Positions 27,090-36,490 of a DNA stretch of 60,486 nt are shown piece after piece. The stretch lies in the NCBI GenBank assembly GCA_902768435.1, contig CACXLJ010000033.1:1-60486 (forward strand). Reading direction: 5' to 3'. The DNA comes from an uncultured Bacteroidales bacterium (GTDB lineage Bacteria; Bacteroidota; Bacteroidia; Bacteroidales; Muribaculaceae). Under the pieces are notes generated by a model. That model was not told the DNA's origin, did not search any database, and saw only the letters and a list, made by a program, of their open reading frames with translations. Position numbers and translations under genes: made by a program. How positions within the stretch are numbered: position 1 is the first letter of the stretch; every line of letters starts with the position of its first letter.

Positions 27090-29036
27090 ATGAGTTATCT
27101 GAAATTCGATAAAAATCTGATGATTAATCTGGAGCAGTCACTTCCCAAGGAAATGCTTCGCACCAATCAGTCAGGTGCCTACAACTGTACCACCATCGTT
27201 GGCTGCAACACGCGCAAGCAACACGGTCTGCTCGTCATCCCCATCCCTGAACTCGATGACAATAGCCATGTGCTGCTCTCAACACTCGACGAAACCGTCA
27301 TCCAGCACGATGCCCCCTTCAACCTGGGCATCCACAAGTATCAGGGCAATGTATTCAGCCCCAACGGGCACAAGTACATACGCGAGTACGACTGTGAGCG
27401 CCTCCCAACCCACACCTTCCGCGTGGGTGGCGTCATCCTCAAGCGGCAGAAGATTTTCATCACCAACGAGAACCGCATCCTCATCAGCTACACCCTGGTC
27501 GATGCACACTCCAAGACTACACTCCAGTTCCGACCGTTCCTCGCCTTCCGCAACGCCAACGACCTGTGCGTGGAGAACAATGTGGCAAGTCGTGACTACC
27601 ACGAGGTGAAAAACGGCATCGCCACTTGCATGTACGACGGTTACCCCACCCTCTACATGCAAATGAGCAAGAAACCCACCTTTGTCTTCGACCCGCACTG
27701 GTACAAGGGCATCGAGTACATCAAGGATCAGGAGCGTGGTATCCCCTACACCGAGGACCTCTATGTGCCTGGCTACTTTGAGGTCGACATCAAGAAGGGC
27801 GAGACCATCATCTTCTCGGCGGGCATCAGCGAAGTCGACACCACCAAGCTGGCCGAAATGCACGAGGAGGAAATCAAGCTGCGCACCCCGCGCACCAGTT
27901 TCTACAACTGCCTCAAGAACAGTGCTAAGCAATTCTATATCACCAATGCCGACGGACACTACATCCTGGCCGGTTATCCTTGGTTCAAGATTCGCGCCCG
28001 CGACGAGTTCATGGCACTGCCAGGATGCACCCTGTCGAACCATCACAGGCCCGACTTCGAGCGCATCATGGACACCGCTGCACAGGCCTTTGATGTGTGG
28101 ATGGAATCGGGCAAGCTCGACAAGCACCTCAAGGGGCTTGACCTGCCCGATGTGCCGTTGTGGGCCATCTGGGCCATTCAACGCTACTCCAAGGATACCA
28201 GCAACGACAATGCCCGTGAACGCTATGGCAAACTCATGCGCAACCTGCTCAACTTCATCATCGACGGTCGCCACCCCAACCTCAAAGTGGAGAGCAACGG
28301 ACTGGTGAGCACCGATGGCACCAAAAAGCCCATGTCGTGGATGAACTCCACGCACCCCGACGGGTCGCCCATGATTCCTCGCACCGGCTTCCTTGTCGAA
28401 TTCAACGCTTTGTGGTACAATGCACTCAAGTTCCTTGCCGAACTCTATGAGAACGACAAGAAAGCCGCTAAAGATGTGGCACAGTGGAACAAGATTGCCG
28501 AGAAAGCCGAAGTTGCTTTCATCGAAACCTTCCTGAGCGACTACGGATATCTCTACGACTATGTCAACGGCACATATACCGACCTCAGCGTCAGGCCCAA
28601 CATGGTCATTGCCGCAGGCATGGACTACTCGCCTCTCGACCGCCGTCAGCGCAAGCGCGTGCTCGATGTGGTTACCCGTGAACTGCTCACACCCAAAGGA
28701 CTGCGCACACTCAGTCCCAAGAGCTGGGGCTACAAGCCTTGGTACCTTGGAAACCCCGACGAACGCCAGCAGGCCTACTACAACGGCTCGGCTCGCCCAT
28801 GGCTCATGGGATTCTACTGCCATGCCTATTTCAAGGTGTTCGGCATCGGTGGTCTCTCATTTGTCGAGCGCATGATGATTGGATTCGAGGACGAGATGAC
28901 ACAAGGCGGCATCGGCACCCTCTCAGAGCTCTACGACGGCAACCCGCCATTCATTGGCCGTGGTGCCGTGAGTTTCGCTGCCAATGTGGGCGGCATCTTG
29001 CGAGTGCTGCGCCTGCTCAAGAACCTTGACGCTTAA
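27090..29036 (+). CDS. Glycogen debranching enzyme (amylo-alpha-1,6-glucosidase type)
   Basis: A 648-residue enzyme of the archaeal/Bacteroides glycogen-debranching family: an N-terminal beta-rich domain (about 1-240) and a C-terminal (alpha/alpha)6 barrel of GH133 type (about 265-648). The barrel has AGYPWFKIRARDEFMALPG near its start and PNMVIAAGMDYSPL later. It hydrolyses alpha-1,6 branches of glycogen-like glucan in the cytoplasm; no signal peptide is present. It leads a three-gene operon with a GT4 glycosyltransferase (42-base gap) and a GH57 enzyme (51-base gap), a combination conserved in Bacteroidales and linked to storage glucan metabolism. Confidence 0.93.
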   Translation: MSYLKFDKNLMINLEQSLPKEMLRTNQSGAYNCTTIVGCNTRKQHGLLVIPIPELDDNSHVLLSTLDETVIQHDAPFNLGIHKYQGNVFSPNGHKYIREYDCERLPTHTFRVGGVILKRQKIFITNENRILISYTLVDAHSKTTLQFRPFLAFRNANDLCVENNVASRDYHEVKNGIATCMYDGYPTLYMQMSKKPTFVFDPHWYKGIEYIKDQERGIPYTEDLYVPGYFEVDIKKGETIIFSAGISEVDTTKLAEMHEEEIKLRTPRTSFYNCLKNSAKQFYITNADGHYILAGYPWFKIRARDEFMALPGCTLSNHHRPDFERIMDTAAQAFDVWMESGKLDKHLKGLDLPDVPLWAIWAIQRYSKDTSNDNARERYGKLMRNLLNFIIDGRHPNLKVESNGLVSTDGTKKPMSWMNSTHPDGSPMIPRTGFLVEFNALWYNALKFLAELYENDKKAAKDVAQWNKIAEKAEVAFIETFLSDYGYLYDYVNGTYTDLSVRPNMVIAAGMDYSPLDRRQRKRVLDVVTRELLTPKGLRTLSPKSWGYKPWYLGNPDERQQAYYNGSARPWLMGFYCHAYFKVFGIGGLSFVERMMIGFEDEMTQGGIGTLSELYDGNPPFIGRGAVSFAANVGGILRVLRLLKNLDA

Positions 29037-29078
29037 CTTAACTGAAACCTTTTAATAGTCAACTATATACTCTTAGAT

Positions 29079-30338
29079 ATGAAAGCATTAATGTTTGGAT
29101 GGGAGTTTCCTCCTCACATTCTTGGCGGACTCGGAACGGCGAGTTACGGTCTCACAAAGGGAATGGCCCAGAATGGTGACATGGACATCACCTTTGTCAT
29201 TCCTAAGCCCTGGGGCGACGAACCCAAGGACTTCGCTAAAATCATTGGCGCCAACTGCACACCTGTGGCTTGGCGCGATGTCAACTGGGACTATGTCGAA
29301 AGCCGCATCGGCAATGTGATGAATCCGCAGACCTACTACGACCTGCGCGACCACATCTACAGCGACTTCAACTACATGCACACCAACGACCTGGGATGCA
29401 TCGAGTTCTCTGGACGATACCCCGAAAACCTCCTCGAGGAAATCAACAACTACTCCATCGTGGCAGGCGTCATCGCACGCACCGTGAACTGCGACATCAT
29501 TCACTCGCATGACTGGCTCACCTACCCTGCTGGCATCCACGCCAAGCAGGTCACCGGCAAGCCGCTCGTCATTCATGTGCATGCCACCGACTTCGACCGC
29601 AGCCGAGGCAATGTCAACCCCACCGTGTTCAACATCGAGCGCGATGGCATGATGCATGCCGACCACATCATCACCGTGAGCAACCTCACGCGGCAAACGG
29701 TTATCGACAAGTATGGCATCCCTGCCTACAAGGTCACAACCGTGCACAATGCAGTGGAACCACTCAACGACGAGTTGCTCAACCTGCAGGCACCTCCCGG
29801 CAAGAAGAGCAAGGTGGTCACCTTCCTGGGACGCATCACCATGCAAAAGGGGCCCGAGTACTTCGTCGAGGCTGCCGCGCAAGTGCTCAGCAAGGTGCAT
29901 AATGTGCAGTTTGTCATGGCTGGTAGCGGCGACATGATGGAGAAGATGATTCGCCTCGTGGCACGCCGTGGCATCAGCGACCGCTTCCATTTCACTGGCT
30001 TCCTTAAGGGCAAGCAGGTCTACGAGATGCTCAAGGCAAGCGATGTCTACATCATGCCCTCGGTGAGCGAGCCTTTCGGCATTTCACCGCTCGAAGCCAT
30101 GCAGATGGGCGTGCCTTCAATCATCTCCAAGCAGTCGGGCTGCGCCGAGATTCTCGAGAATGTCATCAAGGTCGATTACTGGGACACCAACGCCATCGCC
30201 GACGCCATCTACTCAATCATCAAGTATCCTGCCATGTTCAAGCAACTGCAGGAGCAGGGACTCGAAGAGGTCAACCAGATTGTGTGGAAGAAAGCCGGCG
30301 CCAAGGTCATTGACATCTATCACAGTCTCATCGGTTAA
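29079..30338 (+). CDS. Glycosyltransferase family 4, probable glycogen/alpha-glucan synthase
   Basis: A 419-residue GT-B glycosyltransferase. The N-terminus MKALMFGWEFPPHILGGLGTASYGLTKGM carries the glycine-rich acceptor loop of glycogen-synthase-like GT4 enzymes. SHDWLTYPAG and VHATDFDRSRG are mid-domain landmarks. The C-terminal half has FLGRITMQKGPEYFVEAA and the nucleotide-sugar signature SEPFGISPLEAMQMGVPSI, with the E(x)7E pair. Placed between the debranching enzyme and GH57 genes, it is most likely the synthase that extends alpha-1,4-glucan from an activated glucose donor. The donor (UDP- or ADP-glucose) cannot be told. Confidence 0.9.
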   Translation: MKALMFGWEFPPHILGGLGTASYGLTKGMAQNGDMDITFVIPKPWGDEPKDFAKIIGANCTPVAWRDVNWDYVESRIGNVMNPQTYYDLRDHIYSDFNYMHTNDLGCIEFSGRYPENLLEEINNYSIVAGVIARTVNCDIIHSHDWLTYPAGIHAKQVTGKPLVIHVHATDFDRSRGNVNPTVFNIERDGMMHADHIITVSNLTRQTVIDKYGIPAYKVTTVHNAVEPLNDELLNLQAPPGKKSKVVTFLGRITMQKGPEYFVEAAAQVLSKVHNVQFVMAGSGDMMEKMIRLVARRGISDRFHFTGFLKGKQVYEMLKASDVYIMPSVSEPFGISPLEAMQMGVPSIISKQSGCAEILENVIKVDYWDTNAIADAIYSIIKYPAMFKQLQEQGLEEVNQIVWKKAGAKVIDIYHSLIG

Positions 30339-30389
30339 ATAGCACTACACTTTTTTATCAGAATAATAACTCACTAAAGATATACGACA

Positions 30390-31925
30390 ATGAAAGCCAT
30401 TTGTTTCTATTTTCAAATACACCAGCCGTTCCGCCTCAAGAACTACCGATTCTTCGACATTGGTAACGACCACTACTACTACGATGACTTTGCCAATGAC
30501 GAAATCATCACCCGCATAGCACAGCGCTCCTATCTGCCCGCCAACGAGATGTTGCTCGACATGATCAAGCAGTATGGCAACAAGTTCAAGGTAGCCTTCT
30601 CAATCAGCGGCACGGCGCTTGAGCAGCTCGAGATCTATGTGCCCGAGTTCATCGACTCCATGAAGGAACTGGCCGAGACCGGCTGTGTCGAGTTCCTCAG
30701 CGAAACCTATGCGCACTCACTCGCCTCGCTCGAAGACCCCGAGGAGTTCATCATGCAGGTCAAGGAACACGACAAGAAGATTTATCAGCTCTTTGGCCAG
30801 CACCCCAAGGTGTTCCGCAACACCGAGCTCATCTATAGCGACGACATTTCGGCACTCGTTGCATCCATGGGATTCAAGGGAGCCATCACCGATGGCGCCA
30901 AGCACATCCTGGGCTGGAAGTCGCCTAACTACATCTATGCCTCGGCACTTGCGCCCAAACTCAAGCTCATGCTCAAGAACTCCAAGTTGAGCGACGACAT
31001 CAGCTTCCGCTTCAGCAACCATGAGTGGGAATCCTATCCACTCACCGCTGACAAGTACATCGACTGGATTGCTCAGCTCCCCGATGATGAGCAAATCATC
31101 AACCTCTTCATGAACTACGAGACCTTTGGTGAACTCCAGCCGCGCGAGAGTGGCATTTTCGACTTCATGAAGGCGCTCCCGCGATTCGCTGCCAAGAAGG
31201 GCATCGAGTTCTGGACACCCAGCGAAGTGCTCGCCAAGCTAAAACCCGTGAGCCAGCTTGCTGTGCCATTCCCCATATCGTGGGCCGACGAGGCACGCGA
31301 CACCAGCGCTTGGCTCGGCAACACGCTCCAGACCGAGGCAGTCAAGAAACTCTACTCCATTGCCGAACGCGTGCACCTCTGCCAGGACCGCCGCATCAAG
31401 CAAGACTGGTACTACCTCCAGGCGAGCGACCACTTCTTCTACATGAGCACCAAGCACAGCAGCGACGGCTCAGTGCACTCGCACTACAGTCCCTACGAGT
31501 CGCCCTACGCAGCCTTCACCAACTATATGAATGTGCTCAGCGACTTCATGACCCGTGTGCGTGAACAGTTCCCCGAGAACATCGAGAACGAGGAACTCAA
31601 CTCCCTCCTGCTCACCATTCGCAACCAAGAGAACGAAATCGAGCAGCTCAACCGCGAGGTAGAGATGATGCGTCGCAACATCGTCAAGGACACCACCGGC
31701 GACTTCCCCGTCAACCCCGACGACGAAAAGCCCGCTGAGGTCCCTGCTCCCAAAAAGGCTCCCGCCAAGAAACCAGCCACCAAAAAGGCTCCTGACAAGA
31801 AACCAGCCACCAAGAAACCTGTAGCAAAGAAAGCAGAGCCAAAGAAACAGGCGGCAAAGGCCTCTGAGAAACCCGCTGCTAAAAAGGCCGCTGCTAAAAA
31901 GGCCGCTCCCAAGAAAAAAGCCTAG
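30390..31925 (+). CDS. GH57 alpha-glucan enzyme with a histone-like lysine/alanine/proline tail
   Basis: A 511-residue protein. Residues 1-400 are a GH57 catalytic domain: it begins MKAICFYFQIHQPFR with the family HQP motif at 11-13, the nucleophile is expected in RNTELIYSD, and the acid/base region in FMNYETFGE. GH57 enzymes include alpha-amylases, 4-alpha-glucanotransferases and branching enzymes; the operon suggests shaping of storage glucan. A coiled-coil-like stretch (about 400-430, NQENEIEQLNREVEMMRRN) leads to a strongly basic tail of nearly 60 residues made of KKAPAKKPATKK-type repeats (about 454-511), as in histone H1. No signal peptide is present. Confidence 0.9.
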   Translation: MKAICFYFQIHQPFRLKNYRFFDIGNDHYYYDDFANDEIITRIAQRSYLPANEMLLDMIKQYGNKFKVAFSISGTALEQLEIYVPEFIDSMKELAETGCVEFLSETYAHSLASLEDPEEFIMQVKEHDKKIYQLFGQHPKVFRNTELIYSDDISALVASMGFKGAITDGAKHILGWKSPNYIYASALAPKLKLMLKNSKLSDDISFRFSNHEWESYPLTADKYIDWIAQLPDDEQIINLFMNYETFGELQPRESGIFDFMKALPRFAAKKGIEFWTPSEVLAKLKPVSQLAVPFPISWADEARDTSAWLGNTLQTEAVKKLYSIAERVHLCQDRRIKQDWYYLQASDHFFYMSTKHSSDGSVHSHYSPYESPYAAFTNYMNVLSDFMTRVREQFPENIENEELNSLLLTIRNQENEIEQLNREVEMMRRNIVKDTTGDFPVNPDDEKPAEVPAPKKAPAKKPATKKAPDKKPATKKPVAKKAEPKKQAAKASEKPAAKKAAAKKAAPKKKA

Positions 31926-31997
31926 AACCGACTTTTACCCAATTCGGTCATTCGCATCGAGGGGGTTAACCAATAACTGATTTTTTATCTCAAAACC

Positions 31998-32035
31998 AAT
32001 CAGGGCTGGCATCACCGCCAGCCCTGATTGTTATT
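31998..32035 (+). terminator. Intrinsic terminator of the alpha-glucan operon
   Basis: A perfect 13-base stem AATCAGGGCTGGC (31998-32010) / GCCAGCCCTGATT (32017-32029) with a 6-base loop, followed by GTTATTATTTG. Confidence 0.92.
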
Positions 32036-32050
32036 ATTTGATTGAAGTAT

Positions 32051-32095
32051 CTAGAACAGCTAGAACATCTAGAGTGTCTAGAAAATCTAGAACCT
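32051..32095 (+). repeat. Nine-base-period array, CTAGANNNN x5
   Basis: Five consecutive 9-base units (CTAGAACAG, CTAGAACAT, CTAGAGTGT, CTAGAAAAT, CTAGAACCT): CTAGA is fixed and the last four bases vary. It sits between the convergent GH57 and patB/malY genes, just after the terminator, and runs straight into a 7-base-period array. Confidence 0.9.
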
Positions 32096-32097
32096 TC

Positions 32098-32146
32098 AAC
32101 TGAAAATTGACAACTGAAAACTGACAACTAAAAACTGATAACTCTA
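32098..32146 (+). repeat. Seven-base-period array, AACTGAN-like x7
   Basis: Seven consecutive heptamers (AACTGAA, AATTGAC, AACTGAA, AACTGAC, AACTAAA, AACTGAT, AACTCTA), ending eight bases before the patB/malY stop codon. It does not code. Confidence 0.9.
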
Positions 32147-32154
32147 TAACCAGT

Positions 32155-33315
32155 TTATTTCTCCAGATAAGGTTTGATGCGATTCAGAGCCTCGACCAAG
32201 CGAGCACGCTGACAGGCCATATTCACACGCAGGAAACCCTCGCCAGCCTTGCCATAAATACTGCCAGAATTGAGCAGCACCTTGCCCTTCTCCTCAAGCT
32301 CTTTCACCAGCTCATCCGAAGTCTTGCCCAGACTACGACAATCGATCCATGCCAGATAAGTTCCCTCCAGTTTGGTCACGCCCAAATGCGGCAGATTCTT
32401 CTCGAAGAACTCCTTCAGCACCTGATAGTTGTCATACACATAGTCCAGCATCTGCACCAACCAGTCTTCGCTCTCATTGAAAGCAGCAATTGTGGCATCC
32501 ACGCCAAAGGGATTCACCTCATGCACCTCGCAACAGGCAAGATGTTCGGCAATGCGCTCACGCCACTCGCTGTTCACCGTCACAATGTTTGCCATGTGCA
32601 AGCCAGCGATGTTAAATGCCTTACTGGCCGAACAGCAAGTCACCGTATGCTTCGCAACCTCAGGGTTCAACGAGGCAATGGGAGTATAGCGATACTCGCC
32701 ATAGGTGAATTCGCAATGAATTTCATCGGCCACAATCGCCAATCCATGCTTCAGGCAGATAGCCACAACACGCTCCAATTCCTCGCGGCTCCACACGCGG
32801 CAGGCAGGATTGTGAGGATTGCATATGAGCATTGCCTTCACACTCGGGTCACTTGCCTTGCGCTCCAGATCATCAAAGTCAATGCGGTAGGTATTATTCT
32901 CATAGACCAGGTTATTCTCCACGAGTTGGCATCCAGCATTTTTTACATTAGTAAAGAAGCAGTTATACACCGGTGGCTGGATAATCACGCCGTCGCCAGG
33001 CTGTGTCAACGCCTTCAGCACCATGGTCACGGCAGGAACCACACCCGTGGTGTAGAGTATGTCGGCAGGCGTGAAATTCCAGTTGTGACGGCGGGCAAAC
33101 CAGTCGACTACCGAATCGTAGTAGCATGGCGGAACCGCCACATAGCCGAATATGCCATGCTCAGCTCTTCGCAAAACGGCGTCTTTGATGGGTTGCGACA
33201 CTTCAAAGTCCATATCGGCCACCCACAAGGGCAATATACTCTCGTCTTTCAGCGTGTCCCACTTCACACAATGGCTGTGAAGGCGCTCGGTGGGCTTGTC
33301 AAAATCATATCTCAT
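32155..33315 (-). CDS. PatB/MalY-type PLP enzyme (probable cystathionine beta-lyase)
   Basis: A 386-residue fold-type I PLP enzyme of the MalY/PatB subgroup, likely acting as a C-S beta-lyase on cystathionine or cysteine. Seen: the N-terminal WVADMDFEVSQPI typical of this group, ICNPHNPACRVW, VADEIHCEF, and the PLP lysine in CCSASKAFNIAGL. It is cytosolic. A -7 box TAATTTTG (33408-33401) lies in the 121-base gap after the MATE gene, so it may have its own promoter. General transaminase activity cannot be ruled out. Confidence 0.9.
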   Translation of the reverse strand: MRYDFDKPTERLHSHCVKWDTLKDESILPLWVADMDFEVSQPIKDAVLRRAEHGIFGYVAVPPCYYDSVVDWFARRHNWNFTPADILYTTGVVPAVTMVLKALTQPGDGVIIQPPVYNCFFTNVKNAGCQLVENNLVYENNTYRIDFDDLERKASDPSVKAMLICNPHNPACRVWSREELERVVAICLKHGLAIVADEIHCEFTYGEYRYTPIASLNPEVAKHTVTCCSASKAFNIAGLHMANIVTVNSEWRERIAEHLACCEVHEVNPFGVDATIAAFNESEDWLVQMLDYVYDNYQVLKEFFEKNLPHLGVTKLEGTYLAWIDCRSLGKTSDELVKELEEKGKVLLNSGSIYGKAGEGFLRVNMACQRARLVEALNRIKPYLEK

Positions 33316-33436
33316 GGATTTATATCTGTTTATAAAGGATTTGCACCCTTTGGTTTGTTCTGTTTTATAGATGAATTAGACTACTCAGTATTAGTTAATG
33401 CAAAATTACGAGTTATTCTCAAAACATAACGCAATT

Positions 33437-34885
33437 TCAGGCATGATTTTCAGCTGTGACCGCTCTTTTTCTTGACAAATGAGTCCAATTCCCCCACTTC
33501 AGGCGCATCAAGAAGATAATGCCTCTGAATATCAGCTCGATGCACATGGCAATCCACACACCCTTCAGTCCCATGGTGGGAGCAAGCAGTGCAGCAAGGA
33601 TCAAGCGCACGCCCCACATGCTCAAGAAGGTCATGCCACAAGGCTTCAGGGTGTCGCCAGCACCCACAAACACGCCATAGCACACGATTGAGGCAGCAAA
33701 CAGCGGCTCGGCCCACGCCTCGATGCGCAGCACATCGGTTCCAAGGGCAACTATCTCACGCACAGGTGACATGATGCTCATCATCACCGGCGCCGCCACA
33801 TACATCAGTACGCCCATCACGCCCATCACCACCATGCCCAAAACCACCGTGATGTGAGCAAAACCATAGGTCAAGTCCCTTCGTTTGGCACCGATGCTCT
33901 GCCCCACCAGCGTGGTGGCAGCATCCGAGATGCCGAAACCGGGCATATAACACAGGCTCTCGGCAGTCACAGCAAACGAGTTAGCAGCCAGCGCTATGCT
34001 GCCCAACGGAGCCACAATCACGATAATGGCCACCTGGGCGCTGCACATGAGCAGATGCTCCAGCCCCATGGGCGCTCCAATGTGGAATGCGCGCTTCACG
34101 CAAGCCAATGTGGGCTTGAAACTGCCGCGCTCCTGACGCAGACGCAACAGTGGCGAACGAGCCACGGCATAATGCATCATCAGCACACAACCTACCAATT
34201 CGGCAAGCACCGTGCCCGTCGCAGCGCCAGTCACGCCCAATCCAGCACCAGGCATCGTGAATGACATGCCTAGCATCTCTACCTCGCGCGTGGGGAATAT
34301 CAAGAAGAAGTTGAAGACCACATCGAGCACGCACATCAGCACATTAATCATGCTCGGGATGCGCATATTGCCACTGCTCCTGAGCATGCCGCTTGCCAAG
34401 AAATCGTACTGCAACAACGGCAAAGCCAGGCTGAATATCAGGAAGTAGCGCGATGCATCGGCCGTGATTGCCGCACTGCCTCCCAGCCACACGGGCAGAT
34501 AAGGGCTGATGATCGCGCCAATCAAAGCCAGCACCACACCGAAGCATAACCCTACCGTGAGCGACTGGCGAAACACATTGCGAGCATCGGCATCGCGCTT
34601 TGCACCAATGTGGTGCGCCACCTGCACCGTGAAGCCTGTAGATACGGCACCACAAAGGCCGCCCACCAGCCACAACGACGACGACACTAAGCCTACCGAT
34701 GCCGACTGATGAGCACCTAATTTACCCACCATCGAAGCATCGATATATTGCATTACAATCGACGACAGCTGCGCCAGTATCGATGGCACACTCAACAGCG
34801 CCACCAGCATCAGCCGGTCGCGCAATGTCATTCGCTCGCCATTGCGAATCATCAGCATCAATCTATCGCTTCTTGAATTCGTCAT
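33437..34885 (-). CDS. MATE-family efflux transporter
   Basis: A 482-residue inner-membrane protein with about twelve hydrophobic segments and the two-fold internal repeat of MATE exporters, which expel organic cations using Na+ or H+. Family landmarks include SIVMQYIDASMVGKLGAHQSASVGL near the start, GSIALAANSFAVTAESLCYMPGFGISDAATTLVGQSIGA in the second half, and GVFVGAGDTLKPC near the end. The real substrate is unknown. It is upstream of patB/malY on the same strand but probably not tightly co-transcribed. Confidence 0.93.
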   Translation of the reverse strand: MTNSRSDRLMLMIRNGERMTLRDRLMLVALLSVPSILAQLSSIVMQYIDASMVGKLGAHQSASVGLVSSSLWLVGGLCGAVSTGFTVQVAHHIGAKRDADARNVFRQSLTVGLCFGVVLALIGAIISPYLPVWLGGSAAITADASRYFLIFSLALPLLQYDFLASGMLRSSGNMRIPSMINVLMCVLDVVFNFFLIFPTREVEMLGMSFTMPGAGLGVTGAATGTVLAELVGCVLMMHYAVARSPLLRLRQERGSFKPTLACVKRAFHIGAPMGLEHLLMCSAQVAIIVIVAPLGSIALAANSFAVTAESLCYMPGFGISDAATTLVGQSIGAKRRDLTYGFAHITVVLGMVVMGVMGVLMYVAAPVMMSIMSPVREIVALGTDVLRIEAWAEPLFAASIVCYGVFVGAGDTLKPCGMTFLSMWGVRLILAALLAPTMGLKGVWIAMCIELIFRGIIFLMRLKWGNWTHLSRKRAVTAENHA

Positions 34886-35056
34886 CGTTCAATTTCACGC
34901 TTTCAACCTACAAAATTCGCTAAAATTCTCCACTTATCCAAATCCACCCGATTTAGCAACGCAGCACAACCAGCTGCGACAAGGTATAAGAAGCCACACA
35001 TTTTATCCTAAGAAATGAGCAATAGCCACACATTATTATATATACATATAAAAACA

Positions 35057-35083
35057 AAAGAGTCTCGAAACTCGAGACTCTTT
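35057..35083 (-). terminator. Terminator of the OmpA-like gene
   Basis: A perfect 12-base stem AAAGAGTCTCGA / TCGAGACTCTTT with a three-base loop; on the minus strand it is followed by TGTTTTTATA. The 11-mer AGCCACACATT occurs twice just beyond it (about 34992 and 35025). Confidence 0.85.
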
Positions 35084-35107
35084 CGTTTAGTATTACCTTA
35101 CTATCTA

Positions 35108-36355
35108 TTATTTGCGAACGATAGTCACGGCGCGGCTCAGAGAAGCGCACTTGGGACCATAGTCAACCAAGTTGGCGTTGTCGATAGTAGTTTCGAGACG
35201 GTTCTCTGCGATACCCTTGCCAACGAGAGCTTTCTTCACGCCAGCAACACGATCCTTACGCAGACGCACGTTGATTTGATCGTTACCAGTGTAGTTGTCA
35301 GCCCAACCAGTCAGCTTGTAGTTGCTGTTTTCGTTAGCCATAACTTCAGCAACAGCGTTAACAACGTCGTTCTGAACACCTACGATCTTAGACACATTGA
35401 TAGGATAGTAAATAGTTGCGAGAGGAGCGTTAACCTCGTGGGGTTTCGGGCACTCACGCTTCAGGCAGTCGTCAAGCTGTTTCTGCAGCGAAGCAATCTT
35501 GGCGTTAGCGCCTTCGAGCTTGTTGCGGAGGTCGTTGATGAGAGCAGTGTTGTCAACAACGGGAGGACAAACGGGAACAACGGGAGCATTCCATTCAGTC
35601 TTACCGAACTTGTAACCAAGACCGAGGAGCACGCTAGGATACTCAATCCAAGTCTTGCGGCCAGCGCCATCAACATGATCCTGAACCATGTCGAAGCGGA
35701 GGTCGAGGAGCAGGTCAAGGTGTTTGCTAAGAGCGAAGCTGTTGAGCAAACCAGCCTGAACGGCGAGGTTACGATCGTGAGCACGCGAGCCATCTTTGTT
35801 TTCCTTGCCACCAGCATACTTGAAATCACCATCACCATAGTTCTCGCGATAAACGTTCCAGCTAACTGCAGCACCAGCATAAAGCGTAGCGTTGTAGAAG
35901 CGGCCGGGACGATAACCGCAGATCCAGTTGGTCAGGTTGAACAGAACGTCGCCGGTTACACCGAAGCGATTGAACTTCTGGCCATGGAGACCTCTTTCGG
36001 CGTCATCCTTCATGATTTCAGTATCCCATCCACGATAACCAATAGCGCTCTTGGTATCAGTAGCACCGATCATCTGATCGAAGTGACCGCCAATGCGGAA
36101 ACCCAGCAGCGGGCTGAACCACTTACCAATGAACAGGTCAGCCTTAGGAGCAAGACGCTTGCCAAACTTCACGTTAGCATCCTTGTAAGACATCATCACG
36201 CCAACACCACCTTCACCCTGAATGAACCAGTTGTCCTTCATGTTGTTGAAGATGTAGCCTTGAGCGGGATCTTCCACATAAGTAACTTCCTGAGCGTTAA
36301 CTGCAGGAGCTACTAACATTGCACATGCAAATGCAAATAATGTAATCTTTTTCAT
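35108..36355 (-). CDS. OmpA-like major outer-membrane protein
   Basis: A 415-residue protein with a cleavable signal (MKKITLFAFACAMLVAPAVNA). An N-terminal membrane beta-barrel (about 25-265) has alternating aromatic strands such as LLGLGYKFGKTEW at its end. A short Pro/Val linker (VVPVCPPVVDN) leads to a coiled-coil-like helix (LINDLRNKLEGANAKIASLQKQLDDCLK). A C-terminal peptidoglycan-binding OmpA domain (about 310-415) contains GWADNYTGNDQINVRLRKDRVAGVKKAL. It ties the outer membrane to the wall. A -7 box TATATTTG (36429-36422) predicts a leader of about 60 bases; the -33 is unclear. It is probably abundant, given its strong terminator and its family. Confidence 0.93.
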   Translation of the reverse strand: MKKITLFAFACAMLVAPAVNAQEVTYVEDPAQGYIFNNMKDNWFIQGEGGVGVMMSYKDANVKFGKRLAPKADLFIGKWFSPLLGFRIGGHFDQMIGATDTKSAIGYRGWDTEIMKDDAERGLHGQKFNRFGVTGDVLFNLTNWICGYRPGRFYNATLYAGAAVSWNVYRENYGDGDFKYAGGKENKDGSRAHDRNLAVQAGLLNSFALSKHLDLLLDLRFDMVQDHVDGAGRKTWIEYPSVLLGLGYKFGKTEWNAPVVPVCPPVVDNTALINDLRNKLEGANAKIASLQKQLDDCLKRECPKPHEVNAPLATIYYPINVSKIVGVQNDVVNAVAEVMANENSNYKLTGWADNYTGNDQINVRLRKDRVAGVKKALVGKGIAENRLETTIDNANLVDYGPKCASLSRAVTIVRK

Positions 36356-36490
36356 AGACTTACGTTTTTTTGTTAGTATTATAAAACATTAAATAAAATC
36401 GTAATAACACAAAATACGGTGCAAATATAAGTCTTTTTTTTTAATCTTTAGCACTTTTCCCTAAAAAAAGTGCATTTTTCCGCGTTTTTT

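Noticed and set aside
34953..35150. 65-residue minus-strand ORF
   Set aside because: It overlaps the end of the OmpA-like gene and its terminator.
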